Source: an uncultured Sphingobacteriaceae bacterium (GTDB lineage: Bacteria > Bacteroidota > Bacteroidia > Sphingobacteriales > Sphingobacteriaceae). From it: a DNA stretch of 8,305 bases. Positions 1 through 6,140 of the stretch are shown here, piece after piece (position 1 is the stretch's first letter; the number at the start of each line of letters is the position of its first letter). The DNA lies in assembly GCA_937875035.1 (NCBI GenBank), contig CALNCF010000096.1:1-8305 (forward strand), read 5' to 3'. Under the pieces are notes generated by a model. It was given only the letters and a program-made list of their open reading frames with translations, did not search any database and was not told the origin of the DNA. The translations under genes were made by a program, and so were the position numbers.

Positions 1-594
1 CCCGGCACTACCCACGCCAGCTTTGATTTTACCGGTGGTGGTGTTGAGTTTAAAATGACGGAAACGACTCCTTTGCTGGTCGAAGCGGTTACCCGGACCT
101 TTTACGGGGATTACTCCCTGCGGAAAGTAAAAACCGATTCCCTGCTGGAGATCGAAATGAATATGAGCAAGCGCAAGGTGAATATCCGCGACCTGGATTA
201 TGCCGATAAGGTAACCGTGAAGCTCAACCCCGGGCTGATCTGGGATATTGATGTGAACACCGGAGCCTGCAATTCGGATATCGACCTTTCGGCATTTATG
301 CTGCGCAAGCTGGAAGTATCTACCGGCGCGGCAGCGCTCGATATTAAGCTGGGCGACCGGTCCAAGCGTACCGATGTCGACATAGAAACAGGCGCGTCAA
401 AAGTCACAGTAAGGGTACCCGCTACTGCAAGCTGTCTGTTGAACATGGAAACAGTGCTATCCTCTAAAACGATCAGGGGCTTTGTGAAAAAAGACGGTAA
501 CCGATACGAGTCGGAAAACTATAACCCTTCAGCCAACCAGATCGTTATTACGATCGATGCAGGTGTTTCCGATATCAATATCGAACGGTATTAA
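1..594 (+). CDS. LiaF-like / toastrack-domain protein, C-terminal part (5' truncated)
   Basis: The reading frame is open from the first base, so an internal ATG at 55 is probably not the true start and the N-terminus lies outside the window; 197 codons are visible before the TAA stop. The visible part contains no membrane segment or signal peptide and is rich in alternating hydrophobic/polar beta-strand patterns. Three near-repeats share a T-G-A core (VNTGAC, VSTGAA, IETGAS; codons at 259, 322 and 388), 21 to 22 residues apart, each followed by a D/V-x-I/V-x-L/V strand. This layout resembles the beta-repeat 'toastrack' domains (DUF4097 / LiaF C-terminal type) found in envelope-stress and putative adhesin proteins. 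In full-length relatives an N-terminal membrane domain often precedes this fold, but that part cannot be seen here. The family call comes from pattern recognition. The exact role, such as modulation of an envelope-stress sensor, is inference. Confidence 0.6.
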   Translation, partial: PGTTHASFDFTGGGVEFKMTETTPLLVEAVTRTFYGDYSLRKVKTDSLLEIEMNMSKRKVNIRDLDYADKVTVKLNPGLIWDIDVNTGACNSDIDLSAFMLRKLEVSTGAAALDIKLGDRSKRTDVDIETGASKVTVRVPATASCLLNMETVLSSKTIRGFVKKDGNRYESENYNPSANQIVITIDAGVSDINIERY

Positions 595-600
595 GCGATA

Positions 601-630
601 TTGCAATCTTCATAAAAAAAAGTATATTTT
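601..630 (+). promoter_or_regulatory. Possible Bacteroidota-type promoter for the TM2 lipoprotein gene
   Basis: TTG at 601-603 and TATATTTT at 623-630 are separated by 19 bases. This fits the Bacteroidota pattern of TTG at -33 and TAnnTTTG at -7 with one mismatch (final T instead of G). It would give a leader of about 40 bases before the ATG at 678. The surrounding gap (595-677) is strongly AT-rich, so a chance match is quite possible. Confidence 0.35.
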
Positions 631-677
631 TATCATTATTAATTCACTCAAAAACCTAAACCTTTTTTTAAACCATT

Positions 678-1265
678 ATGAAAAAAACCTTATTACTTTC
701 AATCCTCTCTGTAGCCGTATTGTTAAGCTCATGCAGCGTATACGATGACGCTGTATTCCAGGCTAAGTATCTTAAAAATGATAAAAAAGGAAAAGAGCTG
801 ATCCGCGACCAGAAAGAGCAAATGGCAAAGGCTGATTATGTGCAGGCAAACGAAAATACGCTGGTAACGGCTTCTGCCGGCGCCGCTGAGATCCTGCCGG
901 TACAATCTTCGCTTACGTATTCTGCTCCTGCTGCCGCGAAAACTGAAGTAGCTTCCAATGCCACCGTGGAAAAAACAGTGAAAGCGGAAAAAGCACAGGT
1001 AAAAGCTGAAAAGAAAGAGATCAAGCAAGCTGTAAAAGAAGCTAAGAAAGCAGCGAAAGGCGGAAAGAGCCAATTAGTTGCGTTATTGCTGGTGATATTT
1101 GTAGGTGGCTTGGGTATTCACCGTTTCTACCTGGGATACACTACGATCGGTATCATCCAACTGCTGACCTTAGGTGGTTGTGGTATATGGGCTCTGATCG
1201 ACCTGATCCGTATTGTGATCGGTGACCTTGGTCCGAAAGACGGAGATTACACCGATACCATTTAA
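678..1265 (+). CDS. Lipoprotein with C-terminal TM2 domain
   Basis: This 195-residue protein has three parts. Residues 1-19 form a lipoprotein signal peptide: a basic start (MKK), a hydrophobic core and a lipobox LSSC with Cys19 as the predicted lipidated residue. Residues 20-130 are hydrophilic, with a Lys/Ala/Glu-rich, probably helical stretch at about 98-127. Residues 131-182 form a TM2 domain: a hydrophobic helix at about 133-147, the signature GIHRFYLG (146-153), and a second hydrophobic segment at about 157-181 containing Trp171 and Asp175. TM2 domains are two-helix membrane hairpins with a conserved HRFYLG turn; their biochemical role in bacteria is not established. The combination implies a protein held in the membrane both by lipid and by two helices. 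There is no clear Shine-Dalgarno site; the upstream region is A/T-rich, as is common in Bacteroidota. A DUF2752 gene follows after 14 bases, probably in the same transcript. Confidence 0.85.
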   Translation: MKKTLLLSILSVAVLLSSCSVYDDAVFQAKYLKNDKKGKELIRDQKEQMAKADYVQANENTLVTASAGAAEILPVQSSLTYSAPAAAKTEVASNATVEKTVKAEKAQVKAEKKEIKQAVKEAKKAAKGGKSQLVALLLVIFVGGLGIHRFYLGYTTIGIIQLLTLGGCGIWALIDLIRIVIGDLGPKDGDYTDTI

Positions 1266-1279
1266 ATCAAACATTATTC

Positions 1280-1600
1280 ATGAATAAGAAAAAGCTTATT
1301 CATCAGTTAAAGATCGGCGGGCTGCTGGTAATACCACTCATACTGGTGCTACTGCCCGCCGGTTTTTTTGATGAAGGCCAGTCGGTATGCCTGAGCGTGC
1401 TCTTGCTGGATATGGAGTGCTATGGATGCGGCATGACACGTGCAGTCATGCATCTGCTGCATTTCGATTTCCAGGCAGCCTGGTCCTTTAACAAACTATC
1501 CTTTATCGTGTTCCCTTTACTCGTGTTTCTTTGGGGACAGCTCCTCTCGAAAGAATACCGCGCTATCCGCCGTATCCGGTCTTTACCGGAATCTGAATAG
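1280..1600 (+). CDS. DUF2752 small membrane protein
   Basis: This 106-residue protein matches the DUF2752 pattern: a first membrane helix (about 12-30), a cysteine at 37, the signature CYGCGMTRA (47-55), a short motif HFDFQAAWSFNKL (61-73), and a second hydrophobic helix (about 73-90) with a basic C-terminal tail. Three cysteines (37, 47, 50) lie in the segment between the helices, and the C-x-x-C at 47-50 could bind a metal or form a disulfide. That is inference, because no function is established for the family. The ATG lies 14 bases after the TM2 lipoprotein stop, which suggests translation from one transcript and a shared role at the membrane. The start is supported by the basic N-terminus (MNKKK) directly before the first helix. 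Confidence 0.82.
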   Translation: MNKKKLIHQLKIGGLLVIPLILVLLPAGFFDEGQSVCLSVLLLDMECYGCGMTRAVMHLLHFDFQAAWSFNKLSFIVFPLLVFLWGQLLSKEYRAIRRIRSLPESE

Positions 1601-1650
1601 CCTTCCAATCCCCTGCTTCTGAGGGCTGCCCTGCCTGTAATTCCTGTTGT

Positions 1651-1677
1651 GGGTACTATTTTCAGATTGAAAAACCC
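1651..1677 (+). other. Imperfect hairpin in the gap before ispG
   Basis: GGGT (1651-1654) pairs with ACCC (1674-1677), and TTTTCA (1659-1664) pairs with TGAAAA (1668-1673) around a GAT loop, with a four-base bulge on the left arm. It lacks a following T-run on the + strand, so it is not a standard terminator for the TM2/DUF2752 unit. It may be a weak processing or attenuation structure, or chance. The rest of the 120-base gap (1601-1720) holds no gene. Confidence 0.25.
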
Positions 1678-1694
1678 GAAGCCCCGGAATTTGT

Positions 1695-1702
1695 TAATTT
1701 TG
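1695..1702 (+). promoter_or_regulatory. Likely -7 promoter element (TAnnTTTG) for ispG
   Basis: TAATTTTG is an exact match to the Bacteroidota -7 consensus TAnnTTTG and sits 18 bases before the ispG ATG, giving a leader of roughly 10-14 bases. The nearest upstream TTG (1667-1669) is 25 bases away, longer than the usual 19-21, so the -33 part is weak or absent. Confidence 0.4.
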
Positions 1703-1720
1703 AGGCAGAAATAGCGCATC

Positions 1721-3700
1721 ATGAATCATCAAGAACCCCTTTCATCCATTATCTTAGAAGGTGTGTATTGCAATACGCTGACGGATTATTCCCGTTTCAA
1801 GACCCGGGAAGTGCGGATCGGTAACTTGCCTGTAGGCGGCGATAACCCGATCCGGATTCAGTCGATGACCACCACCGATACCATGGATACCCTGGGTACC
1901 GTTGCGCAAACCATCCGTATGGTAGAGGCGGGCTGTGAATATGTGCGGATCACGGCGCCGAGCGTGAACGAAGCGAATAATCTGGGCGAGATCAAGAAGG
2001 AGCTGAAGCGAAGAGGCTATGATGTCCCACTGATCGCGGATATTCATTTTACGCCGAACGCTGCCGAAGCCGCCGCCAGGCTGGTAGAGAAGGTGCGGGT
2101 GAACCCGGGCAACTACGCCGATAAAAAGAAATTTCAACAGATCGAATATACGCAGGCCGAATACCAGGCTGAGCTCGACCGGATCCGTGCGCGCTTTACG
2201 CCGCTGGTGAAGATCTGCAAGGAGTATGGCACCGCCATGCGCATCGGTACGAATCATGGCTCGCTCTCCGACCGGATCCTGAGCTGGTATGGCGATACTC
2301 CTTTGGGTATGGTCGAGTCGGCGATGGAATTTATGCGGATCTGCGAGGACTTGAATTATTACGACCTGGTGATCTCGATGAAAGCGAGCAATACCCAGGT
2401 AATGGTGCAGGCTTACCGCTTGCTGGTAGAAACCATGTCGAAAGAAGGCATGAATTACCCGCTGCACTTAGGGGTGACCGAAGCAGGAGATGGTGAAGAT
2501 GGCCGGATCAAATCGGCAGTGGGTATCGGAACGCTCCTGGAAGATGGACTGGGTGATACCATCCGGGTGTCTTTAACCGAAGAGCCCGAATATGAAGCCC
2601 CGGTTGCCATAGCCCTGGCCAATCGTTACCGCGAACGTGAGCAGCAGTTGCAGGGTAGCAAGCCCGTGTATGTTTCGGGTACGAAGCCGGACGATTTTGA
2701 TCCCTGCTGGTACAGCCGTCGCCTTACCCGCGAAACGGCTAATATCGGTGGACACCAGGTGCCCCGGGTGATCGCTGATTTCAGCGGCACCGAACTGAAC
2801 GACCCGATGCAGCTCAGCGAGATAGGTTATACCTATTCTCCCTTGCTCGATAAATACAACCTCAGCGAGATGACGGCAGACCTGGTTTACCTGGGCAGCC
2901 CGCAGCCCGCCTTCTCATTCCCGGGTAACCTGAAAAAATTATGGGATTACCAGGCCTGGCTTTCTGCGGAAGATAAAAGCAATTCGGTGCCCTTGTTCAG
3001 CGTTGCCGAATATAGCGCCGCTGCTGAAAGATCCCCGGTAATGAATATGGTGATGGGCGATGCGCAAGCGCTTTCCGCATTAAGCGATGAGCAATTGCGT
3101 GATCCCGCTCTCGTACTCATCCTTGATACGCATGCCTTGCATGGCATGGCAGAGCAGCGCTCGTTTTTCTTCAGTTTGATGAACCGCGGAATGAATGTCC
3201 CGGTGATCATCCGCAGGGATTATGAAGGCCTGAGCGTAGACGAATTACAATTGTATGCAGCGACCGATCTCGGCGCGTTGCTGGTGGATGGCCTGGGTGA
3301 TGGCATCTGGCTCCGTGTAAAGGATGCAGACAGCAAACGTCTCCTCAATTCCTTGTCATTCGGGATCCTGCAGGCTACACGTACACGCATTTCCAAGACA
3401 GAATATATTTCCTGCCCTTCCTGCGGAAGAACCCTGTTCGACTTGCAGGAAACCACGCAGATGATCCGGAGCCGTACCGATCACTTAAAGGGTATCAAGA
3501 TCGGGATCATGGGCTGTATCGTGAATGGTCCGGGCGAAATGGCCGATGCCGATTACGGGTATGTAGGCACCGGGCCGGGAAAGATCACCCTGTACCGCGG
3601 CAAAGAAGTGGTCCGCAAAAATGTGAACACCGAGAAGGCGGTCGACCAGCTGATCGAGCTCATCCGCGAGGATGGCTTATGGATCGAGAAGGAAGCCTGA
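1721..3700 (+). CDS. ispG: 4-hydroxy-3-methylbut-2-enyl diphosphate synthase, long three-domain form
   Basis: IspG (GcpE) reductively converts 2-C-methylerythritol 2,4-cyclodiphosphate to HMBPP, the penultimate step of the MEP isoprenoid pathway, using a [4Fe-4S] cluster in the cytoplasm. The protein has 659 residues, far more than the roughly 370 of the E. coli enzyme. It has an N-terminal TIM-barrel part (about 25-290, with IQSMTTTDTMDT, ADIHFTPNAA, KVRVNPGNYADKK and MRIGTNHGSLSDR), a middle insert (about 290-545) as in Bacteroidota, Chlamydiae and plant enzymes, and a C-terminal cluster domain. The cluster ligands are all present: Cys565 and Cys568 in CPSC, Cys599 in MGCIVNGPGE and Glu606, with spacings like those of E. 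coli Cys270/Cys273/Cys305/Glu312. The ATG start leaves a normal short leader before the conserved YSRFKTREV segment. A TAnnTTTG element lies just upstream and pfkA follows after 33 bases. Confidence 0.97.
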   Translation: MNHQEPLSSIILEGVYCNTLTDYSRFKTREVRIGNLPVGGDNPIRIQSMTTTDTMDTLGTVAQTIRMVEAGCEYVRITAPSVNEANNLGEIKKELKRRGYDVPLIADIHFTPNAAEAAARLVEKVRVNPGNYADKKKFQQIEYTQAEYQAELDRIRARFTPLVKICKEYGTAMRIGTNHGSLSDRILSWYGDTPLGMVESAMEFMRICEDLNYYDLVISMKASNTQVMVQAYRLLVETMSKEGMNYPLHLGVTEAGDGEDGRIKSAVGIGTLLEDGLGDTIRVSLTEEPEYEAPVAIALANRYREREQQLQGSKPVYVSGTKPDDFDPCWYSRRLTRETANIGGHQVPRVIADFSGTELNDPMQLSEIGYTYSPLLDKYNLSEMTADLVYLGSPQPAFSFPGNLKKLWDYQAWLSAEDKSNSVPLFSVAEYSAAAERSPVMNMVMGDAQALSALSDEQLRDPALVLILDTHALHGMAEQRSFFFSLMNRGMNVPVIIRRDYEGLSVDELQLYAATDLGALLVDGLGDGIWLRVKDADSKRLLNSLSFGILQATRTRISKTEYISCPSCGRTLFDLQETTQMIRSRTDHLKGIKIGIMGCIVNGPGEMADADYGYVGTGPGKITLYRGKEVVRKNVNTEKAVDQLIELIREDGLWIEKEA

Positions 3701-3733
3701 TTTTTATAGCTCTATCAATTCACCGAATCATTT

Positions 3734-4720
3734 ATGATGACACATACGATCAAAAATATTGCAGTGTTTACTTCCGGCGGAGATTCACCGGGCATGAACG
3801 CGGCCATCCGCGCGGTGGTGCGCTCCTGCATTTATCATGGTATCGGTGTATTTGGTATTAAAAGAGGGTTTGAAGGGATGATCGATGGAGATATAATCGA
3901 GATGCGCTCGGACTCTGTAAGTAATATCATCCAGCGGGGCGGTACCATGCTGAAGTCCGCACGCAGCGAACGTTTCCGCACCGAAGAAGGCCGCGCGCAG
4001 GCATACCGGAATTTACAGGATAAGGGTATCGATGGGCTGATTGCCATCGGAGGCGACGGAACCTTTTCGGGCGCCCTGCAATTCAGCAAAGAGTTTGATA
4101 TCCCGGTGGTGGGTATTCCCGGAACGATCGACAATGACCTGTTCGGTACGGATTATACCCTGGGTTACGATACGGCGATCAATACGGCGCTCGATGCGAT
4201 CGACCGTATCCGCGATACCGCCGATTCGCACGACCGTTTATTCTTTATCGAAGTGATGGGACGCGATGCGGGCTTTATTGCCCTGGAAACAGGTATTGCA
4301 GGCGGCGCCGAAGCGATCCTCGTGCCGGAAACCAAAACCAATATCGACCAGCTGATGGCTACACTCAAGCGGGGCTGGAAACGAAATAAATCTTCCATGA
4401 TCGTGGTGGTGGCCGAGGGTGATGAAGAGGGTGGAGCCTTTGAGGTGGCACGTAAGGTCAAGAACCGTTTCGATCATTTTGATATCCGTGTAAGTGTGCT
4501 CGGACATATCCAGCGGGGAGGCAAGCCGAGCTGTATGGACCGTGTGCTGGGCAGCCGCCTCGGTGTGGCTTCGGTAGAAGCCTTGCTCGCGGGAAAGAGA
4601 AATGTGATGACGGGGATCATCAACAACCAGGTTCATTTTACCGCTTTCGATAAGGCGGTGAAGCATCACATGGATATCGATCCGGCGATGCTGAAGCTGG
4701 TGGAGATCCTGTCGAACTGA
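3734..4720 (+). CDS. pfkA: ATP-dependent 6-phosphofructokinase
   Basis: PfkA phosphorylates fructose 6-phosphate to fructose 1,6-bisphosphate, the committed glycolytic step, as a cytoplasmic tetramer. The 328-residue length fits the bacterial group A family (about 320). Visible motifs in order: the nucleotide loop SGGDSPGMNAAIRAVVR (14-30), with Arg26 and Arg30 at the positions of the allosteric effector arginines in E. coli; GGDGT (106-110), where Gly109 in place of Asp indicates ATP rather than pyrophosphate as donor; PGTIDND (129-135), with Asp133 as the expected catalytic base; EVMGRDAGFIA (about 174-184); and GHIQRGG followed by DRVLGSRLG near residue 260. Two adjacent ATG codons (3734 and 3737) could both start translation; the first is taken. 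The 33-base gap after ispG has no terminator, so read-through from ispG is plausible. A strong terminator-like hairpin follows the gene. Confidence 0.96.
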   Translation: MMTHTIKNIAVFTSGGDSPGMNAAIRAVVRSCIYHGIGVFGIKRGFEGMIDGDIIEMRSDSVSNIIQRGGTMLKSARSERFRTEEGRAQAYRNLQDKGIDGLIAIGGDGTFSGALQFSKEFDIPVVGIPGTIDNDLFGTDYTLGYDTAINTALDAIDRIRDTADSHDRLFFIEVMGRDAGFIALETGIAGGAEAILVPETKTNIDQLMATLKRGWKRNKSSMIVVVAEGDEEGGAFEVARKVKNRFDHFDIRVSVLGHIQRGGKPSCMDRVLGSRLGVASVEALLAGKRNVMTGIINNQVHFTAFDKAVKHHMDIDPAMLKLVEILSN

Positions 4721-4745
4721 ACAGGCTTCATCTATACCTTATAGC

Positions 4746-4775
4746 GCCCGGAACTCCCTTATCCCGGGCTTTTTT
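4746..4775 (+). terminator. Rho-independent terminator after pfkA
   Basis: GCCCGG (4746-4751) pairs perfectly with CCGGGC (4764-4769) around a 12-base loop and is followed directly by six T residues (4770-4775). It lies 25 bases behind the pfkA stop and separates the ispG-pfkA unit from the hem genes. The rather large loop lowers confidence slightly. Confidence 0.75.
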
Positions 4776-4845
4776 ATGCGATCTATTTATAACTTTTCTA
4801 AATTAACCTGCTGACAAAGGAATGACAAACCCTAAGGCGATTAAT

Positions 4846-4880
4846 CCCGTAATTTGAATACATCAATCAAAAGAAACGGG
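4846..4880 (+). promoter_or_regulatory. Leader hairpin just before the hemA start; overlaps a TAATTTG promoter-like motif
   Basis: CCCGT (4846-4850) pairs with ACGGG (4876-4880), and inside it TTTGA (4853-4857) pairs with TCAAA (4867-4871), with a 2x4 internal loop and a nine-base end loop. The hairpin ends two bases before the TTG start of hemA and would cover the purine-rich segment (AAAAGAAACGGG) where ribosomes would land. The same bases contain TAATTTG (4850-4856), which resembles a Bacteroidota -7 element with one base missing. If that were the promoter the hairpin could not be transcribed, so only one of the two readings can hold. No clear TTG -33 element is found. The remainder of the gap 4776-4845 shows nothing further. 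Confidence 0.3.
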
Positions 4881-4882
4881 TC

Positions 4883-6100
4883 TTGAAAGATTTAAAGGTT
4901 ATAGCGTTTACACACAAGGAATTAAGCCTTCAGAACGTAGGCCGTTTCGTGTTCGATCAAAGCCTTGTTCCCCAGAAATTAACCCGGCTCCGTTCGGAGC
5001 TGCCGGTCTCCGAGATCTTTTACCTGGCGACCTGTAACCGCGTGGAATTCGTGTTCACTTCTGCCGAAGAGCTCAGTCCCGGTTTTATCTCCGAATTTAT
5101 TCATACGATCGACCCTGGTTTTTCTGCGGATGAAACAGCGGCCTTTGCCGGCGCTTGCATAGCCCTTTCGGGAGAAGAAGCCATGACACACCTGCTGCGT
5201 GTATCCTGCTCGCTGGAGTCGATGGTGGTGGGTGAAAAAGAGATCCTGGCGCAGCTGCGCCAGTCGTATGAGCAATGCAAGGACTGGGGCTTTACCGGTG
5301 ATTTTCTGAGACTGATCATGAACCGGGTGGTAAAGACCGCCAAGGAAGTATATACCGATACCGGTATTTCCAGGAACCCGGTTTCGGTGGTGTCTATCGC
5401 GTACCGCAAATTAAGAAGCTTGGATATCGATGCGAACGCGCGCTTCATCCTGATCGGCGCCGGGGAAACGAACCAGCTCATCGCAAAATATCTTCAAAAG
5501 CATAAGCTTAATAATTTCACGGTGTTTAACCGTACGCTTGCCAAAGCGGAAGCGCTCGCTGCCGAGCTGAACGGAGAAGCCTACGCGCTCACGGAGCTTG
5601 GCAATTACCGTAAAGGCTTTGATGTGATCATCACCTGTACAGGCGCTACGGAACCTGTGATCACACCGGAATTATACCGTTCCTTATTGAACGGGGAAGA
5701 AGATCATAAGGTGATCATCGACCTGGCCATTCCGAACGATACGCACCCTGGTGTGTTATCGGAGGCGGTTACTTTTGTGAACATCGAGGCCTTGCAGGAA
5801 ACGGCCCGTAAAAATATGGAAGAACGTTTCGGAGAGCTTCGGCTGGCCGAACAGATCATCAGCGACAACATGACGGAGTTCCGTCCGCTGCTGAAACAAC
5901 GCGCCATTGAGCGCGCCATGCAGGAAGTGCCCCGCAAGATCAAGGAGATCCGCCAGACAGCCCTTGACTCGGTGTTTGCCGACGAGATGAATTTACTCGA
6001 TGCTGGCTCGAAAGAAGTGCTCGATAAAATACTGAACTACATGGAGAAGAAATATATCAGCATTCCCATGGTCATGGCGAAAGAAATACTCATCAAATAA
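4883..6100 (+). CDS. hemA: Glutamyl-tRNA reductase (TTG start)
   Basis: HemA reduces glutamyl-tRNA(Glu) with NADPH to glutamate-1-semialdehyde, the first committed and usually rate-setting step of C5-route tetrapyrrole synthesis. The 405-residue length fits the family (about 415). The catalytic domain holds the TCNRVE motif with nucleophile Cys51, a histidine at 103 at the usual position, and the conserved GEKEIL segment (117-122). A Rossmann NADPH domain starts near FILIGAGETN (Gly192, Gly194), followed by FNRTLAKAEALA. The C-terminal part, from about 320, is the helical dimerisation domain. The start is TTG at 4883: an in-frame TAA lies at 4850-4852, no ATG or GTG lies between it and the TTG, and the resulting N-terminus (MKDLKVIAFTHKEL) matches the family start. 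It is the first gene after a terminator and so probably heads the hem operon; the hemC-hemD fusion follows after 40 bases. Confidence 0.95.
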   Translation: MKDLKVIAFTHKELSLQNVGRFVFDQSLVPQKLTRLRSELPVSEIFYLATCNRVEFVFTSAEELSPGFISEFIHTIDPGFSADETAAFAGACIALSGEEAMTHLLRVSCSLESMVVGEKEILAQLRQSYEQCKDWGFTGDFLRLIMNRVVKTAKEVYTDTGISRNPVSVVSIAYRKLRSLDIDANARFILIGAGETNQLIAKYLQKHKLNNFTVFNRTLAKAEALAAELNGEAYALTELGNYRKGFDVIITCTGATEPVITPELYRSLLNGEEDHKVIIDLAIPNDTHPGVLSEAVTFVNIEALQETARKNMEERFGELRLAEQIISDNMTEFRPLLKQRAIERAMQEVPRKIKEIRQTALDSVFADEMNLLDAGSKEVLDKILNYMEKKYISIPMVMAKEILIK

Positions 6101-6140
6101 ACTCATACCCAAGGAGTGTGAAGGAAGGTTTTATCAAGAG

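Noticed and set aside
557..748. Small + strand frame across the gap between the first gene and the TM2 gene
   Set aside because: It overlaps both neighbours out of frame and encodes a low-complexity Asn/Ile/Lys-rich peptide expected from AT-rich DNA.
1622..1632. AGGGCTGCCCT palindrome after the DUF2752 gene as a terminator
   Set aside because: The stem is at most four to five pairs with a tiny loop and no T-run follows.
1668..1690. Minus-strand terminator-like sequence (short GC stem followed by five T on the minus strand)
   Set aside because: The stem has only three firm pairs plus a wobble, and there is no minus-strand gene for it to serve.
1754..2467. Long open frame on the minus strand (237 codons) inside ispG
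   Set aside because: It lies wholly within the strongly supported ispG frame, its translation is rich in His/Arg/Ile typical of an antisense shadow, and it resembles no family.
4238..4669. Minus-strand open frame inside pfkA (143 codons)
   Set aside because: It is a shadow of the conserved pfkA frame, with no recognisable domain and no upstream signals.
4790..4797. TAACTTTT as a promoter -7 element for hemA
   Set aside because: The final G is missing and no TTG lies 19-21 bases upstream, where the pfkA terminator stem sits instead.
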